Shown in pieces: positions 61,333-64,000 of a stretch of DNA of 64,000 nucleotides. Source of the stretch: JBDSZL01 sp039925145 (GTDB taxonomy: Bacteria > Acidobacteriota > Vicinamibacteria > Vicinamibacterales > SCN-69-37); the NCBI GenBank assembly GCA_039925145.1, contig JBDSZL010000018.1, positions 1 to 64,000 of the forward strand. The letters are read 5' to 3'. The notes below the pieces were generated by a model, which made no database searches, was not told where the DNA came from, and saw only the letters and a program-made list of their open reading frames with translations. The stretch's first letter is position 1. Every line of letters begins with the position of its first letter. The translations under genes and the position numbers were made by a program.

Positions 61333-62286
61333 ATGAGACGTCACGCGATCACCTCCGTAGCCGTTGCCACCATCGTCTGCCTGCTGGGCGCAATGCACGT
61401 GAAAGGTCAGGCGCCTGCTCAGGGGGCCGCACCGGCAGCCGCTCCGCCGGTGCGCCAGCCGCCAATCATTCAAGACCCGCAGAAGCTGCTGCTATGGCCG
61501 AACGGCGCCCCTGGCGCGCTCGGCGACGCGGACTCCGACAAGCCATCGCTGACGATCTACATGCCCCCGAACACGACGGGACCGATGACCGCCGTCATCA
61601 TCGCCCCCGGCGGCGGGTACGTGAATTTGTCGATGAATCTCGAAGGCCGGATGCCGGCCAACTACCTGAACAGCCTCGGCGTCGCCGCCTTCGTGCTGCA
61701 GTATCGTCTGGGACCTCGCTACCACCACCCGATCGAGCTTGGTGACATTCAACGCGCCGTCCGCATCGTGCGCAGCCGCGCCGCGGAGTGGCACCTCGCC
61801 CCAGACCGCATCGGCGTCATGGGCTTCTCGGCGGGCGGACATCTCGCCGCCACGGTCTCGACGCACTTCGACGCCGGTAACGCAAGCGCGTCGGATTCGA
61901 TCGACAAGGCGAGCAGCCGGCCAGACTTCGCGATACTCGGCTATCCCGTGATCTCGATGACAGAGGCGTGGACACACCAGGGGTCGAAGAACGCCTTGCT
62001 TGGGCCGAACGCGGATTCCGAACTGGCGCGGAGCCTCTCGACGGACATGTCGATCACGGCCTCCACGCCTCCCACATTTCTGTTCCACACCAACGCCGAT
62101 CGGACAGTTCCGGCTGAGAACAGCGTTCAGTACTATCTCGCCCTCCGCAAAGCCGGTGTGCCGGCGGAGCTGCACATCTTCAGGAACGGCGGCCACGGCG
62201 TTGGCCTGGCAATGCAGGATCCGGCGCTCTCCGAATGGCCACGGTTGCTGGCGGCCTGGCTCCGAGCAGGCAATTTCCTCAACTGA
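61333..62286 (+). CDS. Secreted alpha/beta hydrolase (acetyl xylan esterase/BD-FAE-like)
   Basis: The 317-aa product has a signal peptide (AVATIVCLLGAMHVKGQ), a Pro/Ala spacer and an alpha/beta-hydrolase: VIIAPGGGYVNLS (oxyanion), MGFSAGGHLAA (nucleophile Ser), TNADRTVPAEN (acid) and RNGGHGVGL (His). The group includes carbohydrate acetyl and feruloyl esterases. GGAG 8 bases before ATG 61333 supports the start; the frame is open to 61228. Confidence 0.9.
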   Translation: MRRHAITSVAVATIVCLLGAMHVKGQAPAQGAAPAAAPPVRQPPIIQDPQKLLLWPNGAPGALGDADSDKPSLTIYMPPNTTGPMTAVIIAPGGGYVNLSMNLEGRMPANYLNSLGVAAFVLQYRLGPRYHHPIELGDIQRAVRIVRSRAAEWHLAPDRIGVMGFSAGGHLAATVSTHFDAGNASASDSIDKASSRPDFAILGYPVISMTEAWTHQGSKNALLGPNADSELARSLSTDMSITASTPPTFLFHTNADRTVPAENSVQYYLALRKAGVPAELHIFRNGGHGVGLAMQDPALSEWPRLLAAWLRAGNFLN

Positions 62287-62395
62287 AGGACGACGGGACC
62301 GTCCAGCGCGGCTCCAACCAGCGGGTGTTGGCCGGCGCGGTGTGCTCAGAGGAGCGGCCGCGTTCGAAGGAACCGCCGTATAATCGCGCCCACAC

Positions 62396-62911
62396 ATGAG
62401 CACCTCCCCCGAAGTCTGGCTGCGTGGTCCGGTCTCTGACATCGCGCCTGTCCTTCAACCGGCAGCGCACGCCCTGTTGCAGGCACGCGAAGAGGTCGAG
62501 GCGTTGGCACCGTCTGTCTCCACTGACGATCTGTGGAAGCCGCTGGGTGCCGCCAGCGCAGGCTTCCACCTGCTTCATCTGGCGGGTGCCCTCGAACGGC
62601 TGTTCACCTACGCACGCGGCGAGTTGCTCGATGACACGCAGAAAGCGGCAGCCCGCGCAGAGTCTTCGCCGCACCCCGAGCTCGACGGCGCAGCGCTCGT
62701 GGCCATCGTGGCAGCGGCCGTCGAGCAAGCGCTGGCCCAGCTCAGAGCGACGCCAGCGTCCACGGTGTTCGACGAGCGCAAGGTCGGACGCGCGGGTCTG
62801 CCGTCGAACGTGCTGGGGCTGCTCTTTCACGGAGCCGAGCACTGCACGCGACATGCCGGTCAGTTCATCACGACGGTCCGTTTGATTACGAGTGCGCAGA
62901 GTCGTCCATGA
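62396..62911 (+). CDS. DinB-superfamily protein
   Basis: The 171-aa four-helix protein has the DinB His pattern: FHLLHLAGALERLFTYA, and GLLFHGAEHCTRHAGQFITT near the end. DinB proteins bind a divalent metal and often act as thiol transferases. The stop codon overlaps the NfeD start by 4 bases (ATGA). Confidence 0.85.
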   Translation: MSTSPEVWLRGPVSDIAPVLQPAAHALLQAREEVEALAPSVSTDDLWKPLGAASAGFHLLHLAGALERLFTYARGELLDDTQKAAARAESSPHPELDGAALVAIVAAAVEQALAQLRATPASTVFDERKVGRAGLPSNVLGLLFHGAEHCTRHAGQFITTVRLITSAQSRP

Positions 62912-63354
62912 CGGTTCTCTGGTGGCATTGGATCGTGCTCGGCCTGCTGCTGGTCGCGGCCGAGATCGCCACGCCCGGCGGTTTCTACATCATCTTCTTC
63001 GGCGTCGCGGCGCTGGTCATCGGGCTGTCGACTGGCGCCGGGCTGATGTCGTCGCTCCCGCTCGAGGTGCTTCTCTTCTCGGCCCTGTCAATCGCTCTGC
63101 TCGTGTTGTTCCGGACAAGACTGCTGCGTTGGATGCAGATCAGTCCGCAGGCCCCCGCCATCGACACGCTGGTTGGCGAAGTCGGCACGGCAGCCGAAAC
63201 ACTGCTGCCGGGCGGCGTCGGCAAAGTGGAGTTGCGAGGCACATCGTGGTCGGCGCGTAACACGTCGGAGGCCCCGCTCGCATTCGGGTCCCGGTGCCGC
63301 GTCATGGGCGTCGATGGCCTGATGCTGTACGTCGGACCGGAGGGAGGTCGCTGA
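62908..63354 (+). CDS. Short NfeD-family membrane protein
   Basis: The 148-aa product has an N-terminal pair of membrane segments (HWIVLGLLLVAAEIATPGGF, and LEVLLFSALSIALLVLF) and the C-terminal OB fold with GEVGTAAETLLPGGVGKVEL. NfeD proteins work with the SPFH protein encoded next; the stop codon shares one base with the next ATG (TGATG). Together they organise membrane domains. Confidence 0.9.
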   Translation: MTVLWWHWIVLGLLLVAAEIATPGGFYIIFFGVAALVIGLSTGAGLMSSLPLEVLLFSALSIALLVLFRTRLLRWMQISPQAPAIDTLVGEVGTAAETLLPGGVGKVELRGTSWSARNTSEAPLAFGSRCRVMGVDGLMLYVGPEGGR

Positions 63355-64000
63355 TGGAAATGACCGGCACGCTCGTCGCGATGATCGTTCTAGCGCTCTT
63401 CGTGCTCATCGTCATCGCCAAGACCGCGGTGGTCGTCCCACAGCAGAGCGCATTCGTCATCGAGCGGCTCGGGCGGTTCGCGGGGGTGCTCCAGGCCGGA
63501 TTCCACATCCTGCTGCCGTTCGTCGATGTCATCCGGTACCGGCATTCACTCAAGGAAGTGGCCATCGACATCCCAGCGCAGGTCTGCATCACACGCGACA
63601 ACGTCCAGGTCGGTGTCGATGGCATTCTGTATTTGAAGATTTTGAATCCCGAGCGAGCCTCGTACGGCATCTCCGATTACGGCTTCGCAATCACGCAGCT
63701 GGCCCAGACGATGCTCCGCAGCGAAATCGGCAAGATCGATCTCGACAAGACCTTCGAAGAGCGCATGAACATCAACATGTCCATCGTGACCGAGCTCGAC
63801 AAGGCGTCGGAAGCGTGGGGCGTGAAGGTGCTGCGCTACGAGATCAAGAACATCACGCCGCCGCAGGACGTGCTCGCCGCGATGGAAAAGCAGATGCGCG
63901 CCGAGCGCGAAAAGCGCGCCGTCATTCTCACGTCCGAAGGCGCGCGCGATGCGGCGATCAACAACGCCGAAGGCGAGAAGCAACAGGCGATCAAGGCATC
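63354..64000 (+). CDS. SPFH/stomatin-like protein (QmcA type), cut by window end
   Basis: 215 codons are in the window. A single membrane segment (LVAMIVLALFVLIVIAKTAV) is followed by the SPFH domain: QQSAFVIERLGRFAGVLQAG, HILLPFVDVIRYRHSLKE, RSEIGKIDLDKTFEERMNIN and EKQMRAEREKRAVILTSEG. It forms membrane oligomers with NfeD. GGAGGGAGG before the ATG is a strong ribosome binding site. The C-terminal half lies outside. Confidence 0.93.
   Translation, partial: MEMTGTLVAMIVLALFVLIVIAKTAVVVPQQSAFVIERLGRFAGVLQAGFHILLPFVDVIRYRHSLKEVAIDIPAQVCITRDNVQVGVDGILYLKILNPERASYGISDYGFAITQLAQTMLRSEIGKIDLDKTFEERMNINMSIVTELDKASEAWGVKVLRYEIKNITPPQDVLAAMEKQMRAEREKRAVILTSEGARDAAINNAEGEKQQAIKA

Overview
The window is GC-rich chromosomal DNA whose gene content suggests a soil-type acidobacterium, probably near the Vicinamibacteria. 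Pointers are a VWFA-related Acidobacterial-type secreted protein, many secreted hydrolases with Ala/Pro/Gly-rich leaders (DUF1080, ThuA, FG-GAP, Fes-like esterases), a PA2778/PA2779 pair and many lipoproteins. This assignment is inference; no rRNA or marker gene is present.

Core chromosome, left part (1-46300). Secreted esterases, a NIPSNAP protein, an FG-GAP protein and the VWFA-related protein come first, with two gene remnants between them (a 3-hydroxyisobutyrate-dehydrogenase-type C-terminus and a frameshifted DUF3592 gene). A three-gene block follows at 7324-10743: circularly permuted ATP-grasp, alpha-E and transglutaminase. Then come a dihaem cytochrome c, a CotH protein, an NmrA-like oxidoreductase, a zinc alcohol dehydrogenase, a MOSC protein, an SGNH esterase, an NCS2 permease, DUF1080, DUF4399 and a HAD phosphatase. 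A cluster at 22990-25707 joins a kinase-fold-like lipoprotein, a DUF4956 membrane protein and a PLD-like protein. Next are a metallophosphoesterase operon, a beta-barrel, an IPT/TIG lipoprotein, a DAO oxidase, the PA2779 homologue with an unusually long C39/TPR/POTRA-like/barrel PA2778 homologue, BrkB, YyaL and TSUP. Three 54-bp hairpin repeats surround the TSUP gene, and one sits at the break of a truncated EamA gene. An aldo/keto reductase, a tail-to-tail pair of paralogous membrane proteins, a methyltransferase and ThuA end this part.

Accessory region (46321-60728). Two elements are inserted in tandem in tRNA-Leu(UAA). The tRNA appears three times: a decayed 3' half (46321-46370), an intact gene (47913-48001) and a 5' half (60690-60728). 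All share the 7-bp core TTTTAAG. The left, decayed element carries an MntA/HepT toxin-antitoxin pair and a DUF2281 antitoxin beside a broken MazF. The right element is about 12.8 kb. It has a tyrosine integrase, putative arm-type sites at both ends, an RHH-led operon with GTGA overlaps, a DUF4041/T5orf172 GIY-YIG gene, and a replication/packaging operon running AAA ATPase, HTH, small-terminase-like, terminase large subunit, 265-aa protein, zinc ribbon and Hjc-like nuclease. It also has an XRE regulator, an HTH protein and a three-gene cassette of unknown function next to the right attachment site. No portal, capsid or tail gene is present, so it looks like a phage satellite or a stripped prophage.

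Right flank (60729-64000). Ordinary chromosome resumes with a small zinc-ribbon protein, an alpha/beta hydrolase, DinB, NfeD and an SPFH/stomatin gene cut by the window end.
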